The notes beneath the pieces were generated by a model that worked only from the letters and a program-made list of their open reading frames with translations, did not search any database and had not been told where the DNA came from. A stretch of DNA of 64,000 nucleotides from JAFDCJ01 sp964527835 (GTDB lineage: Bacteria > Desulfobacterota > Desulfobacteria > Desulfobacterales > JAFDCJ01). A program made the translations under genes and the position numbers. Of the stretch, positions 16,772 through 26,800 are shown one piece after another (within the stretch, counting starts at the first letter, position 1; the number at the start of each line of letters is the position of its first letter). Location: contig CAZGNV010000018.1 in assembly GCA_964527835.1 (NCBI GenBank), positions 9,080-73,079 on the forward strand, read 5' to 3'.

Positions 16772-17269
16772 TCACACCTTGTATTTTCCAAAATCATCCG
16801 GAGACAGGTTGGCCAGGTAGTCCGCCCACTTTTTCCCCTCTTCACTGGTGTCGGCCACTTCAGCGGACTCATCGCTGATCTTCGATTTCTGCATCACCGC
16901 GTCTTCAACATAAATCGGGGCACCAAACCGCAGTGCCAGCGCAATGGCGTCACTCGGACGGGCATCCATATCAAAACTGGAATCCTGGGAGACAAAATAG
17001 ATGCGGGCATAAAAAGTATTGTCTTTCAAATCGCAGACTTCAACCCTTGATATTGAAATCTGGAGCTGATCTGAAAAGTTTTTAAAAAGATCGTGGGTCA
17101 TGGGCCGCTCATATTTTATGTCCTGAAGGGCCGAAGCAATGGAAGTGGCTTCAAGCAGGCCGATCCAGATGGGAACCGCCTGGTCATTTTCCTCTGATTT
17201 TAAGATAATAATTGGCGTGTTGGATGCCGGATCCATCGTCAGGCCCGCTATGCTTACTTTATGCAGCAT
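16772..17269 (-). CDS. Bifunctional nuclease family protein (DUF151/BFN)
   Basis: 165 residues of the DUF151 family: IIILKSEENDQAVPIWIGLLEA, the helix after it, and RPSDAIALALRFGAPIYVEDAV, the most conserved stretch. Plant relatives show RNase and DNase activity; the bacterial role is not settled. It overlaps the end of miaB by 11 bases, so its translation is coupled to that tRNA-modification gene. The C-terminus is a short acidic tail. Start ATG at 17269. Confidence 0.85.
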   Translation of the reverse strand: MLHKVSIAGLTMDPASNTPIIILKSEENDQAVPIWIGLLEATSIASALQDIKYERPMTHDLFKNFSDQLQISISRVEVCDLKDNTFYARIYFVSQDSSFDMDARPSDAIALALRFGAPIYVEDAVMQKSKISDESAEVADTSEEGKKWADYLANLSPDDFGKYKV

Positions 17270-18680
17270 AACTTTTTTCTCCTTTCAACCCGTCGACCAC
17301 GGTTGCGATGCCTACGGGCCTGCCCCAAAGCGAATGGGCATATGCTTTTTCGATTTTAACATCCACCAGCTGGCCCGGGGCAATTTTTATTCGCCGCCCG
17401 GGGGTTTCATCCCGACAGAAATTAACAATTTTATTGCCGGGAGTGCGACCGGTCCACTGAATCGCTCCGGTTTGCCTCACCGGGGCGCCTGCTGCCTGTT
17501 TTTTGCTGATTCCCTCCACCAGCACCGGCTGAATCGAGCCGATCAGCGACTGGTTTATCTGCCGGGTATAACGCTCCTGTCGCCCGAGAAGAATTTCCAG
17601 TCGTTGTTTTTTTTGCTGCTCCGGCACCTTATCACCGAATCGCACAGACGGCGCATTGGGGCGATCGGAATACATAAAGGCAAACAGGCCGTCAAAGCGC
17701 ACTGTCTCCAGCAACGCCAGGGTATCTTCAAAATCGGACGGGGTCTCTCCCGGAAAACCGACAATCACATCCGAGGTGATGGCCACCTGCGGACAAGTAT
17801 CCCTGAGTCGGGCAATTTTGTCAAGGTACTGTTGCCGGGTATATTTGCGGTTCATGCGTTTGAGCACCCGATTGGATCCGGACTGTACCGGCAGGTGAAT
17901 GTGATCACATAATTTGTCATTGTTCCCGAAAGCTGCGATCAATTCAGGGCTCAAATCTTTGGGGTGTGAGGTGGTGAATCGCACCCGCAAAAGCCCCTCG
18001 ACATCACTGGCGGATTCCAGCAGCCTGGCAAAAGAAGGCAGACCTTCTTTTTTGCCGTAACTGTTGACATTCTGACCGAGCAGGGTGACTTCCCGGACGC
18101 CGCGGGCAACCAGCCTCCGGATTTCAGCGACAATGTCCTCAGGAGGTCGACTGGTCTCGCGACCCCGCACATGGGGAACCACGCAATAGGAACAAAAATT
18201 GTCGCAGCCGCGCATGATGGTAACAAACGCACTCACCTGGCCGTCAGCCGGGACTCCGGCGGCAACCGGAATGCGCTCCGGGCCTTGGGTCAACTCCACA
18301 TCCACGATCCGGCAGCGTGTCTGCTCTATTTTGTCGATTAGCGCCGGCAGCCGTTCAATGGCCCGGGTCCCGAAAACCAGGTCCATGTGGGGAATGCGCG
18401 ATAAGATCTTTTCGCCCTCCTGCTGGGCGACGCAGCCCCCCACGGCCAGGATGACCCCCGGCTTCTTTTTCTTCAGCCGCGCCAGCCGCCCCATAAAACT
18501 GAACGCCTTCTGTTCGGCCTTGGTCCGGATGGTACAGGTGTTGACGATCACCAGGTCCGCCTGTTCCAGCACGAAAGTCTGCTGGTACCCCAGGCCGGCA
18601 AGCTGGGCGGCGATCCGCCCGGAGTCATAGACATTCATCTGGCAGCCGATGGTGTTCAAGTACAGGTATTTGGTGATCAT
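17259..18680 (-). CDS. miaB: tRNA (N6-isopentenyladenosine37-C2)-methylthiotransferase MiaB
   Basis: 473 residues. The N-terminal methylthiotransferase domain has the cluster cysteines C13, C49 and C83. The radical-SAM domain has CDNFCSYC (C159, C163, C166) followed by VVPHVRGRE, and a TRAM domain closes the protein. MiaB adds the methylthio group to i6A37 of tRNAs reading UNN codons. VVPHVRG separates it from the related RimO and MtaB. All cysteines are present, so it should be active. It overlaps the DUF151 gene and follows a DUF4911 gene. Confidence 0.95.
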   Translation of the reverse strand: MITKYLYLNTIGCQMNVYDSGRIAAQLAGLGYQQTFVLEQADLVIVNTCTIRTKAEQKAFSFMGRLARLKKKKPGVILAVGGCVAQQEGEKILSRIPHMDLVFGTRAIERLPALIDKIEQTRCRIVDVELTQGPERIPVAAGVPADGQVSAFVTIMRGCDNFCSYCVVPHVRGRETSRPPEDIVAEIRRLVARGVREVTLLGQNVNSYGKKEGLPSFARLLESASDVEGLLRVRFTTSHPKDLSPELIAAFGNNDKLCDHIHLPVQSGSNRVLKRMNRKYTRQQYLDKIARLRDTCPQVAITSDVIVGFPGETPSDFEDTLALLETVRFDGLFAFMYSDRPNAPSVRFGDKVPEQQKKQRLEILLGRQERYTRQINQSLIGSIQPVLVEGISKKQAAGAPVRQTGAIQWTGRTPGNKIVNFCRDETPGRRIKIAPGQLVDVKIEKAYAHSLWGRPVGIATVVDGLKGEKSYAA

Positions 18681-18749
18681 AATGTCAGCTGTTTTAACTT
18701 TTCAGGGCCTTTATCATGTGTCTCAATCAGTTGCGGTATGGGCAGCGCA

Positions 18750-18986
18750 TCAGCCACTTGGTTGTGCCCGCTCCATCAGGATATCTTTTTTCAAATCCTG
18801 CAAAACAGCGGCCACCTCCGGTTCACAGCCGGGAGCGACATGCAGCACAATCAGACCGGCATCCGGGTCCAGGGTTTCCAGCACTGCAATCCCGTCATAA
18901 GCCTCGAAAACAAATCTCATAAAGGCGATCTGGCTGCGCTCCACCCGAAAATACTGCCTGACGGTCTGCAAAAGTTCAACCCTCAA
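18750..18986 (-). CDS. DUF4911 family small protein
   Basis: 78 residues matching a small Desulfobacterota/Firmicutes family of unknown function: RVERSQIAFMRFVFEAYDGIAVLETLDP and LHVAPGCEPEV. No catalytic motif is seen. The only usable start in the frame is TTG at 18986. A strong GGAGGA lies about 15 bases upstream of it, so the true start may be slightly further upstream at a rare codon. It lies 69 bases before miaB on the same strand and is probably the first gene of that operon. Confidence 0.6.
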   Translation of the reverse strand: MRVELLQTVRQYFRVERSQIAFMRFVFEAYDGIAVLETLDPDAGLIVLHVAPGCEPEVAAVLQDLKKDILMERAQPSG

Positions 18987-19063
18987 TCTTGTTAATCCAA
19001 TCGTTCCTCCCCATGGTATATGCGGAGCCGGGGATCATTGGTGCAAGCCCCTTCTTTTTCCTT

Positions 19064-19091
19064 ATACCATGTACCATGTCCCTTGAACCTG
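19064..19091. repeat. Heptanucleotide array upstream of recJ
   Basis: Units ATACCAT GTACCAT GTCCCTT GAACCTG in register, followed by the hairpin GGCGCGAAGCGCC. The last unit belongs to the GAACCTT family. It lies in the divergent gap between the DUF4911 gene and recJ. Confidence 0.5.
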
Positions 19092-19192
19092 GCGCGAAGC
19101 GCCCCTGTACCCTGGTTTAGTATAACCATCTCACCCCCTTTTTCAATAAAAAACTCGGCCGGCTGTTTTTTTCAGTTGTCCATGCCGCGCAG

Positions 19193-20932
19193 ATGGGATA
19201 TATGGCCCGCAATATGGACAAAAACTGGCAAATACTGCGACCCGATCCGGATACCGTCACCCGGCTGACACGGGACCTCCAATGCCACCCGATCATCGCT
19301 GCGATTCTGGTTAACCGGGGTCTTGAGACGGCCGCCCGGGCTCGGGACTTTCTATGCGGTTCTCTGAACAGCCTGCCCGCTCCATTTGCCCTCAAGGATG
19401 TGGGTGCGGCGGTTGAACGCATCGCCAGGGCCATTGTCAACAACGAAAAAATCCTGATTTTTGGCGACTATGATGTCGACGGCATCACGGCCACTGTTAT
19501 TCTGCTCAACTTTTTGCGTTATGCCGGAGCCGATGTCTCTTACTACATCCCTCATCGGGTCACCGAGGGCTACAGCATTCAACCGTTGCACATCAGCCGT
19601 TACGCGGCACCCAAGGGCATTGATCTGATTATTACCGCCGATTGCGGCTCCACCAGCCATCAGGCAATTGAAGCGGCAAACCGGGCGGGAATTGACGTTG
19701 TCATCACAGATCATCACAGCATCGGCGAAAACCTGCCACCGGCCCTGGCCGTGGTCAACCCCCGCCGCCATGACTGCCGGGCAGGTCTGGACAACCTGGC
19801 CGGGGTCGGTGTGGCTTTCTTCCTTTTGATCTGCCTGCGCAAGCACTTGAGGGACAATGGATTCTGGCGCAACCATCCGGAGCCCAACCTGAAAAACGAT
19901 TGTGACCTGGTCGCTCTGGGAACCATCGCCGACATGGTGCCGCTGATCGGGGAAAACCGCATTCTGTGCAAAACCGGCCTTGAACGGCTCTCCGCCAACC
20001 GGCGTCCCGGGCTGGCGGCCCTGATGGACACCAGTGCCGTTAACAGCAAGTTCGCTGAAGCCGAGGATATTGCTTTTAGGCTCGCACCCCGGATCAACGC
20101 GGCCGGACGGATGGACCATGCGGCCCGGGCAGTCGAGCTGCTGATCACCAATGACACCGAACAGGCCGTAAAATCAGCCCAAACACTGAATCTGCTGAAT
20201 CAACGCCGGCAGCAGATGGAGAAAAAAATCCTGGCCGATATCGAACGCTACCTGGAGCTCAACCCGTCGCTGCAGCAACGGCATTCCTTTGTTCTCACCG
20301 CCTCCCAGTGGCATGTCGGGCTGCTGGGAATCGTTGCCAGCCGGGTGGTTGAAAAATTTAAGCGTCCAACGGTTCTCATTGCCACCGACAGCGGCCTGGG
20401 AACAGGTTCGGCCCGCAGTGTACCGGCCTTCAACCTTTATGAAGCCCTGGCCGCATGCAGCAACGGCCTGGAGAGTTTCGGCGGCCATGCCATGGCCGCC
20501 GGATTGAAAATACGAGAAGAAAACATTGACGCCTTTAAAGAAAAATTTGAAGATGTCGTCAGGCAGTCCTGCCGTCTGCAAGACCTCATCCCCCGTCAGC
20601 AAATTGACCGTGACCTGGATTTTGACGAAATTTCCGCCGGCCTTATCGATGAGTTGCAATCCCTGGCACCTTTCGGCACCGACAACCCGGAACCGCTTTT
20701 CAAAGCCAGCAACGTAACGGTGGTATCTTCGAGAATTGTCGGCCATCACCACCGGCGCATGATGCTGCGCCAGTCCTGGGCACCGGATGCCCCGGTGCTG
20801 CCGGCCATTCATTTCAATGTCGATGACAGGGCCGCGCAAAAAAACGGGTTCGCCGCGATCCTTTTCAGGCTGCGCTGGAACCACTGGAACGAAAGGAAAA
20901 CGGCTCAAATCGTGGTGGAAGACTGGCAGTGA
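19193..20932 (+). CDS. recJ: Single-stranded-DNA-specific exonuclease RecJ
   Basis: About 579 residues with DHH-family motifs: FGDYDVDGITATVIL (motif I), TADCGSTS, ITDHHSIGENLP (the DHH motif) and the DHHA1 region SGLGTGSARS with SFGGHAMAAG. RecJ degrades single-stranded DNA 5' to 3' in recombination and mismatch repair. The C-terminal OB-like part is somewhat short. Several in-frame ATGs lie within the first 8 codons (19193, 19202, 19214) and none has a clear ribosome site, so the start is uncertain by about 20 bases. Confidence 0.93.
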   Translation: MGYMARNMDKNWQILRPDPDTVTRLTRDLQCHPIIAAILVNRGLETAARARDFLCGSLNSLPAPFALKDVGAAVERIARAIVNNEKILIFGDYDVDGITATVILLNFLRYAGADVSYYIPHRVTEGYSIQPLHISRYAAPKGIDLIITADCGSTSHQAIEAANRAGIDVVITDHHSIGENLPPALAVVNPRRHDCRAGLDNLAGVGVAFFLLICLRKHLRDNGFWRNHPEPNLKNDCDLVALGTIADMVPLIGENRILCKTGLERLSANRRPGLAALMDTSAVNSKFAEAEDIAFRLAPRINAAGRMDHAARAVELLITNDTEQAVKSAQTLNLLNQRRQQMEKKILADIERYLELNPSLQQRHSFVLTASQWHVGLLGIVASRVVEKFKRPTVLIATDSGLGTGSARSVPAFNLYEALAACSNGLESFGGHAMAAGLKIREENIDAFKEKFEDVVRQSCRLQDLIPRQQIDRDLDFDEISAGLIDELQSLAPFGTDNPEPLFKASNVTVVSSRIVGHHHRRMMLRQSWAPDAPVLPAIHFNVDDRAAQKNGFAAILFRLRWNHWNERKTAQIVVEDWQ

Positions 20933-21043
20933 GCCGGTGCGATATTTTTGCTTGCAATCCAATGGGCGAACATTTATTATAATCGAATTAACGCACCAAA
21001 GAGATGTCAGCGCAAATCCGGCTGAAAAGCAAGGGGACCAACC

Positions 21044-21466
21044 ATGGGCAAAGTATTCCGACCGAGCACACGCGAAGCCAGCATCTTATCCAAAATCGAA
21101 TCAACCAAGGAGCATATGCGCAGGTTGGCAATCAGCAGGGTCAGGGAGTGCACGGAACCGTTGGCCAACGCCATTGCCATGAAACTGGTTGAAAACGACC
21201 TGGTGGAAACAACCAATAAGAATTCCCTGGAAGAACAAATCACCGGATGCCTGGAAAAGCTTACCCGGGCCGATGATTTTGATGTCGATTATCAAATCGC
21301 CCCTCTGCGCAATCTGGTTCCCCGGCCGCATATCGTCAGCCTTTACGTGACCTCCTTTGTCATCGAAAAACTGATCCTGCACAAGGACGTCGTGGATATT
21401 TTCGGTTCCGATGAAGACATCTACCTGACCATCAATCAGCAAGTCAAAAAATTTCTGCCTGCCTGA
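21044..21466 (+). CDS. Conserved hypothetical protein between recJ and an RNase Z-like gene
   Basis: 140 residues, not recognised. It is soluble and mixed in charge: a basic N-terminus (MGKVFRPSTREASILSKIES), a helical middle with ECTEPLANAIAMKLVEND, and a C-terminus with PRPHIVSLYVTSFVIEKL and DIFGSDEDIYLTINQQVKKF. No known motif. Start ATG at 21044 after AAGGGG at good spacing. Its TGA overlaps the next ATG (TGATG), so it is coupled to the metallo-hydrolase, hinting at a shared RNA or nucleic-acid role. That is only context. Confidence 0.7.
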   Translation: MGKVFRPSTREASILSKIESTKEHMRRLAISRVRECTEPLANAIAMKLVENDLVETTNKNSLEEQITGCLEKLTRADDFDVDYQIAPLRNLVPRPHIVSLYVTSFVIEKLILHKDVVDIFGSDEDIYLTINQQVKKFLPA

Positions 21467-22479
21467 TGCGCCCCAGCTTTCATCCCCGGCTGATCAACGA
21501 TCCTTTTGGAGACCCCGGCCTGTTCGTGCCTTTTCTTTTTCAAAACCGTGCACTGATTTTCGATCTGGGAGACACGGACCTTCTGGCGCCCCGGACAATT
21601 CTCAAAATCAGCCACGGTTTTGTCACCCACACCCACATGGACCACTTTATCGGTTTCGACCGCCTGCTGCGTCTTTTTCTGGGCCGGGAAAAACAGCTCG
21701 CGCTATACGGTCCTCCTGGATTTGCGCGCAACGTGGAAGGCAAACTAGCGGCTTATGCCTGGAACCTGGTGGACAATTTCAATTATCATTTAACCCTGCA
21801 GATAACCGAGATTCATCCGCAGCATATGCTTTGCCGCCGCTATCGCTGTCAGGACGCATTTGAGCCGGACGGCGAAGCTGTCCGCCAACCCTTTGACGGT
21901 ATTGTGCATGCCGAAGACGCCTTCAGCGTTTCGGCGGCTGTTTTGGATCACGGAATACCGTGTCTGGGCTTTGCGCTCAAGGAACGCTTTCATGTCAACA
22001 TTCTCAAGGAAGGTTTAAATGCCCTGGGGCTGGCGCCAGGCCCTTGGCTGACGCGCTTCAAGCAGGCCCTGTACCGCGGCGCCGACCCGGGTGAGCGCTT
22101 CGACGTCGAGCCCGGCGGGCATGCGACGGCTGCCAGTTTTCGCCTGGGGCAGCTGGCCGACAGAATCGCCCGGGTCAGCGCGGGCCAAAAAATCAGCTAC
22201 ATCACCGATGTGGTGTACAGCCCGACCAACATTGAGCGCATTGTTGCGCTGGTTGAAAAATCCGACCAGCTTTTCATTGAAGCGCCATTTATGGATGCCC
22301 ACCGGGATATTGCCGCGCGCAAAAAACACCTGACCGCCTCCCAGGCCGGCCGCATTGCCGCCCTGGCCGGAGTTAAGCAGTTTACTGTCTTTCATTTTTC
22401 ACCGCGCTACATGGGCCAGGCGGAGCTGTTGAGGCAGGAGGCCTCAAAGGCTTATAAGAAAGGAAAAAGCGAATATTGA
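21466..22479 (+). CDS. Ribonuclease Z-like metallo-beta-lactamase fold hydrolase
   Basis: 337 residues. The zinc motif HTHMDHFIGF lies near residues 54-63, with further ligands in VLDHGIPCLGFAL, SYITDVVYS and FTVFHFSPRY. The order and the late histidine match RNase Z-type enzymes (tRNA 3'-end processing), longer than the E. coli form. IEAPF replaces the more usual EST-type stretch, so a related nuclease or phosphodiesterase role is not excluded. It ends 22 bases from the convergent GDP-mannose pyrophosphorylase gene. Confidence 0.8.
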   Translation: MRPSFHPRLINDPFGDPGLFVPFLFQNRALIFDLGDTDLLAPRTILKISHGFVTHTHMDHFIGFDRLLRLFLGREKQLALYGPPGFARNVEGKLAAYAWNLVDNFNYHLTLQITEIHPQHMLCRRYRCQDAFEPDGEAVRQPFDGIVHAEDAFSVSAAVLDHGIPCLGFALKERFHVNILKEGLNALGLAPGPWLTRFKQALYRGADPGERFDVEPGGHATAASFRLGQLADRIARVSAGQKISYITDVVYSPTNIERIVALVEKSDQLFIEAPFMDAHRDIAARKKHLTASQAGRIAALAGVKQFTVFHFSPRYMGQAELLRQEASKAYKKGKSEY

Positions 22480-22501
22480 CGGTCCCGTAAAAAGTCCTTT
22501 T

Positions 22502-23869
22502 CTATCGACCCACGCCCACCTGCACCTGAATCAGCACAACCGGCTGATCCTGAGCATTTTCAAGGCGCACAGCGTCTTGAGGCGATAAAACCAGTGATTC
22601 ACCTGCCTTAAGTTTGCTGGTTTTTCCAACGCCATGAATCTGGAGCTCCCCTTTTACCGCCACCAGGTGAATGCTGTGCGGTCCGTCGCGCTCAAGGCTT
22701 AGAGCCGAGCCGGGATAAATCACCAGCCGGGAGACAACGGCATCATTTTTTTGTTCCAGCAGCGTTTGACTGCCCCAGGGAAAATGAACCGTGCGGTGCT
22801 GGTGGTATTCTTTTCTTCCCCTGGCCTTCAAGCTGGCGACAATGGATTTGACATCCCGGCTGTGATCCAGGTCCGAGACAAAAACCGAGTCCGGGGTTTC
22901 CACCACCACCAGACCGTCGAGATGATTGGTGGCGATCAACCGGTCGCGCCCCAGGATGAAGCAGCTGCGGGTATTATGGCTGATCACATCCCCGTCGATG
23001 ACATTGCGCGCGTCATCTTTGGGTAAAAAATCATACAGGGATTTCCATGATCCGATGTCGCTCCAGCCAAAATCAGACGGCAGGACCACGCCCCGGTTGG
23101 TTTTCTCCATGATGGCATAATCGATGGAAATGTCCGGCAGTCGGCTGTAATCCTGCACGGAGATCGGTGCCCGGGGAACAAAGGCGGCCTTCATCTGTTC
23201 GAGCAGGGCGGGCTGGTGCTGCTCGAATTCATCCAACATCACCAAGGCTTTAAAGGCGAACATCCCGCTGTTCCAGAAAAAATTGCCGGCCTCGATGTAT
23301 TGCCTGGCCGTTGCCTCGTCCGGCTTTTCAACAAAACGTTCAATGCACAATGCGCCATGGGCGACTTTTTCACCGCCTTCCACGTACCCGTAACCGGTCT
23401 CCGGATAATTGGGCGTGATGCCGAAAGTGACGATGTATCCCTTCCGTGCCAGAGCGATGGCGTCCTGCAGCCGCTGGTGAAAGCTATTGATATCGCTGAT
23501 GACGTGATCGGCCGGAAAGATGCACAGCACGGCATCATCATGTTCGAACAGGATATGCAAAATGGCCAGCAATATCGCAGGCGCCGTGTTGCGACCCGCG
23601 GGCTCGGTGATGATCTTGCCCTCCGGCGCCAGCCCGATGCCCTCCAGGTGACGCGCGGTTTCATAAAAATGCTGCTCGCCGCATACGATTCTGACGGACT
23701 CCGGATCCAGTACGGGCGCCAGCCGTTTGACGGTGCTTTGCACCAGGGAATCATCCCCGATGAACTTGACCAGCTGTTTGGGGTAAAGCTGACGGGAGAC
23801 CGGCCACAGCCGGGTTCCGGTTCCTCCGGCCAGCAAAATAGCGAAAACGCTGTTGCGGGTTTCATCCAT
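22502..23869 (-). CDS. Mannose-1-phosphate guanylyltransferase with degenerate isomerase domain
   Basis: 455 residues of the type II bifunctional PMI-GMP layout. The nucleotidyltransferase half is intact: FAILLAGGTGTRLWPVSR, LYPKQLVKF, TEPAGRNTAPA and FVEKPD. It makes GDP-mannose for LPS or polysaccharide. The C-terminal cupin should carry a histidine-rich metal site (HxHRxEHW) but reads SLERDGPHSIHL, and the later PAGVVHR is SPQDAVR, so the mannose-6-phosphate isomerase half looks dead. The ATG at 23869 is chosen for its GGGGAGG ribosome site; it overlaps the dnaE stop by 8 bases. Confidence 0.88.
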   Translation of the reverse strand: MDETRNSVFAILLAGGTGTRLWPVSRQLYPKQLVKFIGDDSLVQSTVKRLAPVLDPESVRIVCGEQHFYETARHLEGIGLAPEGKIITEPAGRNTAPAILLAILHILFEHDDAVLCIFPADHVISDINSFHQRLQDAIALARKGYIVTFGITPNYPETGYGYVEGGEKVAHGALCIERFVEKPDEATARQYIEAGNFFWNSGMFAFKALVMLDEFEQHQPALLEQMKAAFVPRAPISVQDYSRLPDISIDYAIMEKTNRGVVLPSDFGWSDIGSWKSLYDFLPKDDARNVIDGDVISHNTRSCFILGRDRLIATNHLDGLVVVETPDSVFVSDLDHSRDVKSIVASLKARGRKEYHQHRTVHFPWGSQTLLEQKNDAVVSRLVIYPGSALSLERDGPHSIHLVAVKGELQIHGVGKTSKLKAGESLVLSPQDAVRLENAQDQPVVLIQVQVGVGR

Positions 23870-26800
23870 ACAGGCCTCCCCTTTTTCTACTCTTACGGGC
23901 GTTACCGTTGGCACCATTTGCAACCTTCACCGCGCTGCAGCGTGTCTCCACAGCCCGGTAGCCCACCAGTTCGTTGACTTCCCGCGTCAGTCGGCCGCCG
24001 GCCTTGAGTTTGAAGGTCTCGGGCAATGAAATCAGACAGTCCGTGTTATCGGTGCTGCGCAGGTGAATGAACGCCGGGCAGGTGCCGGGGTGCTGTTTGA
24101 GGATATCGCGCAGGCGGGTCAGCGTCTCGCGGTCCGTACGCGTAATCTCCAGGTTAAGGTGCACGCTGGCCGCCCAGGTTTCTTCGGCTTTTTCCATCGG
24201 CACAAGCTCGTCAGCCAGGATTTTCACCGCTTTTTCATCCTTTTGCAGCTGCCCTTGCACCAGCACGGGGACATCTTCGGCCAGCAGGTCCCGGACCAGG
24301 GCGAAAAGGCGCGCAAAGACGATCACCTCCACCGCGCCATGCCGGTCTTCAAGGGTGACAAAGGCCATCTGGTCGCCTTTGCGGGTTTTGATGATTTTGA
24401 TGTTCTGCACCAGACCGCCGATGCGCACCGCGCTGCCATCGGCCAACTCCTTGATGGACATGCCATTGGCGTTGGTAAACTTTTCCAGAATGGCGATATG
24501 ACCGCTCAGGGGATGGCCGGAAAGATAAAAACCAAGCGCTTCTTTTTCAAAAGCAAGATACTGCTTCTGGTCCCATTCCTCGATTTGCGGCAGCCCCGGC
24601 ACATTGATATTGGCCCGGTTGTCGCCGGTGTCAAACAGCCCCATCTGGGGGTCATTGCGTTCGCGCTGGACCCGCTGGCCATAATCCAGAGCACTTTCCA
24701 GGGCCGCCATCATCCGGGATCGTTTTTCCCCGGTGCAGTCAAAAGCGCCGCATTTGATCAGGCTTTCAATCACCCGTTTGTTGACTTTTTTCAGGTCGAC
24801 CCGCTCGCAGAAGTCAAACAGGGAGGCAAAGGGCCGGTCCCCCCGGGCTTCGACGATCGCCTCGATGGCGCTTTCGCCGACATTTTTAACCGCCACCAGT
24901 CCGAAGCGGATGCGGGAACCATCCACGGTGAATTCCTGCTCCCCGGTATTGATGTCCGGCGGTAAAATCTCGATATCATGCTGCCGGCATTCGGCGATGA
25001 ATTTTACCACCCCGTCGGTGGAGTGCATCTCGCTGGTCAGCAGCGATGCCATGAATTCCACCGCAAAATGGGCTTTGAGGTAGGCGGTCTGGTAGGCGAT
25101 CAGCGCATAGGCGGCGCTGTGGGACTTGTTGAAACCGTAGCCGCCGAATTTTTCGATCAGATCAAAAATTTTGGCGGCCTTGTTGGCAGGAATATTATTT
25201 TCCGCAGCCCCCTGTAAAAAACGCTCACGGTGCCGGGCCATGATCTCCGGGATCTTTTTGCCCATGGCCTTGCGCAGATCGTCTGCCTCGGCCATGGAGT
25301 AGCGGGCCAGCGTGCCGGCAATTTTCATGACCTGCTCCTGGTAGACAATCACCCCATAGGTTTCCTTTAAAATAGGCTCCAGTTCGGGCACCAGGTAACT
25401 GACCGCCTTTTTGCCGTGCTTGCGGGCGACGTAATCGTCAATCATGCCGCTTTCCATGGGGCCGGGGCGGTAAAGCGCCACCAGGGCGATGACATCATCA
25501 AAACACTCGGGCTTCAACCGCACCAGCAAATCCTTCATTCCCGAGCTTTCCAGCTGAAACACGCCGGTGGTGTCTCCGGCAGCCAGCAGGCGGTAGGTGG
25601 CCGCATCGGCCAGGTCGATGTTTTCCAGCTCCGGCGGCTGTTTGCCCTGCCGGGTGATCAACGCCAGGGTCTTGGCAATCACGGTCAGGTTGCGAAGTCC
25701 CAGAAAATCGAACTTTACCAGGCCGATCTTTTCGACGACCTTCATATCGAACTGGGTGACCACCTCCCCTTTTTTGCCGCGATACAGCGGAAGGTAGTCC
25801 ACCAGGGGCCGATCGGAGATCACCACCCCGGCCGCATGGGTGGAAGCATGGCGCGGCAGCCCCTCCAACACCCGGCAGATCTGGATCAACTCCGCCACCT
25901 GGGGGTCTTTTTCAACCAGCTCCGCCAGCCGGGGTTCCTGTTGCAGGGCTGCATCCAGGCTGATGTTGAGCACATCGGGCACCATCTTGGCAATGGCATC
26001 CACCTCCCGCAGGGGGATGTCCAGGGCGCGGCCCACGTCACGGATCACCGCCCGGGTCTTGAGCTTGCCGAAGGTGATGATCTGGGCCACGTAGTCGCCG
26101 CCGCCGTATTTTTCGACCACATATTTATAAATATCCTCCCGGCCGTCGATGCAGAAATCCACGTCGATGTCCGGCATGCTCTTGCGGGCCGGGTTGAGAA
26201 AACGCTCAAAGATCAGGCCATGGGCAATGGGATCCAAATCGGTGATTCCCAGGCTGTAAGCTACCAGGCTGCCGGCGGCAGAGCCCCGGCCGGGTCCCAC
26301 GGGCACGCCTTTTTGTTTGGCGTAACGAATGAAATCGGCGACGATCAGAAAGTAGCCGGCAAACCCCATATCTTTGATGACCCCGATTTCATAATCCAGG
26401 CGCTGGCGATAAAAGGCCTCGTCGAGATCCGGGTTTTTGCGTTGCAACCGCTTAAAAACACGCTTAAACCCGACCCTGGCGTCCTGTTCAAACAGTTCAT
26501 CGACACTTTGGTCACCACCGGCGTCAAACCGCGGGAAATGATAGGAGTGAAAATCAAACTCCAGGTTGCAGCGCTCGGCGATGTTTACCGTATTGCTCAG
26601 CGCCTCGGGGTACGCTTCGCAAAAAGCGTGCATCTGGGCTTTGGGTTTGAAATAAAGCTGGTCGGTTCTGAATTTGAGCCGTTCGGTGTCGTGAACGGTT
26701 TTTCCGGTCTGGATGCACAGCAGGACATCGTGGGCGCGCACATCCTCCTGGTCCAGGTAGTGGCAGTCGTTGCTGGCCACCAGGGGAATCGACAGCCGCC

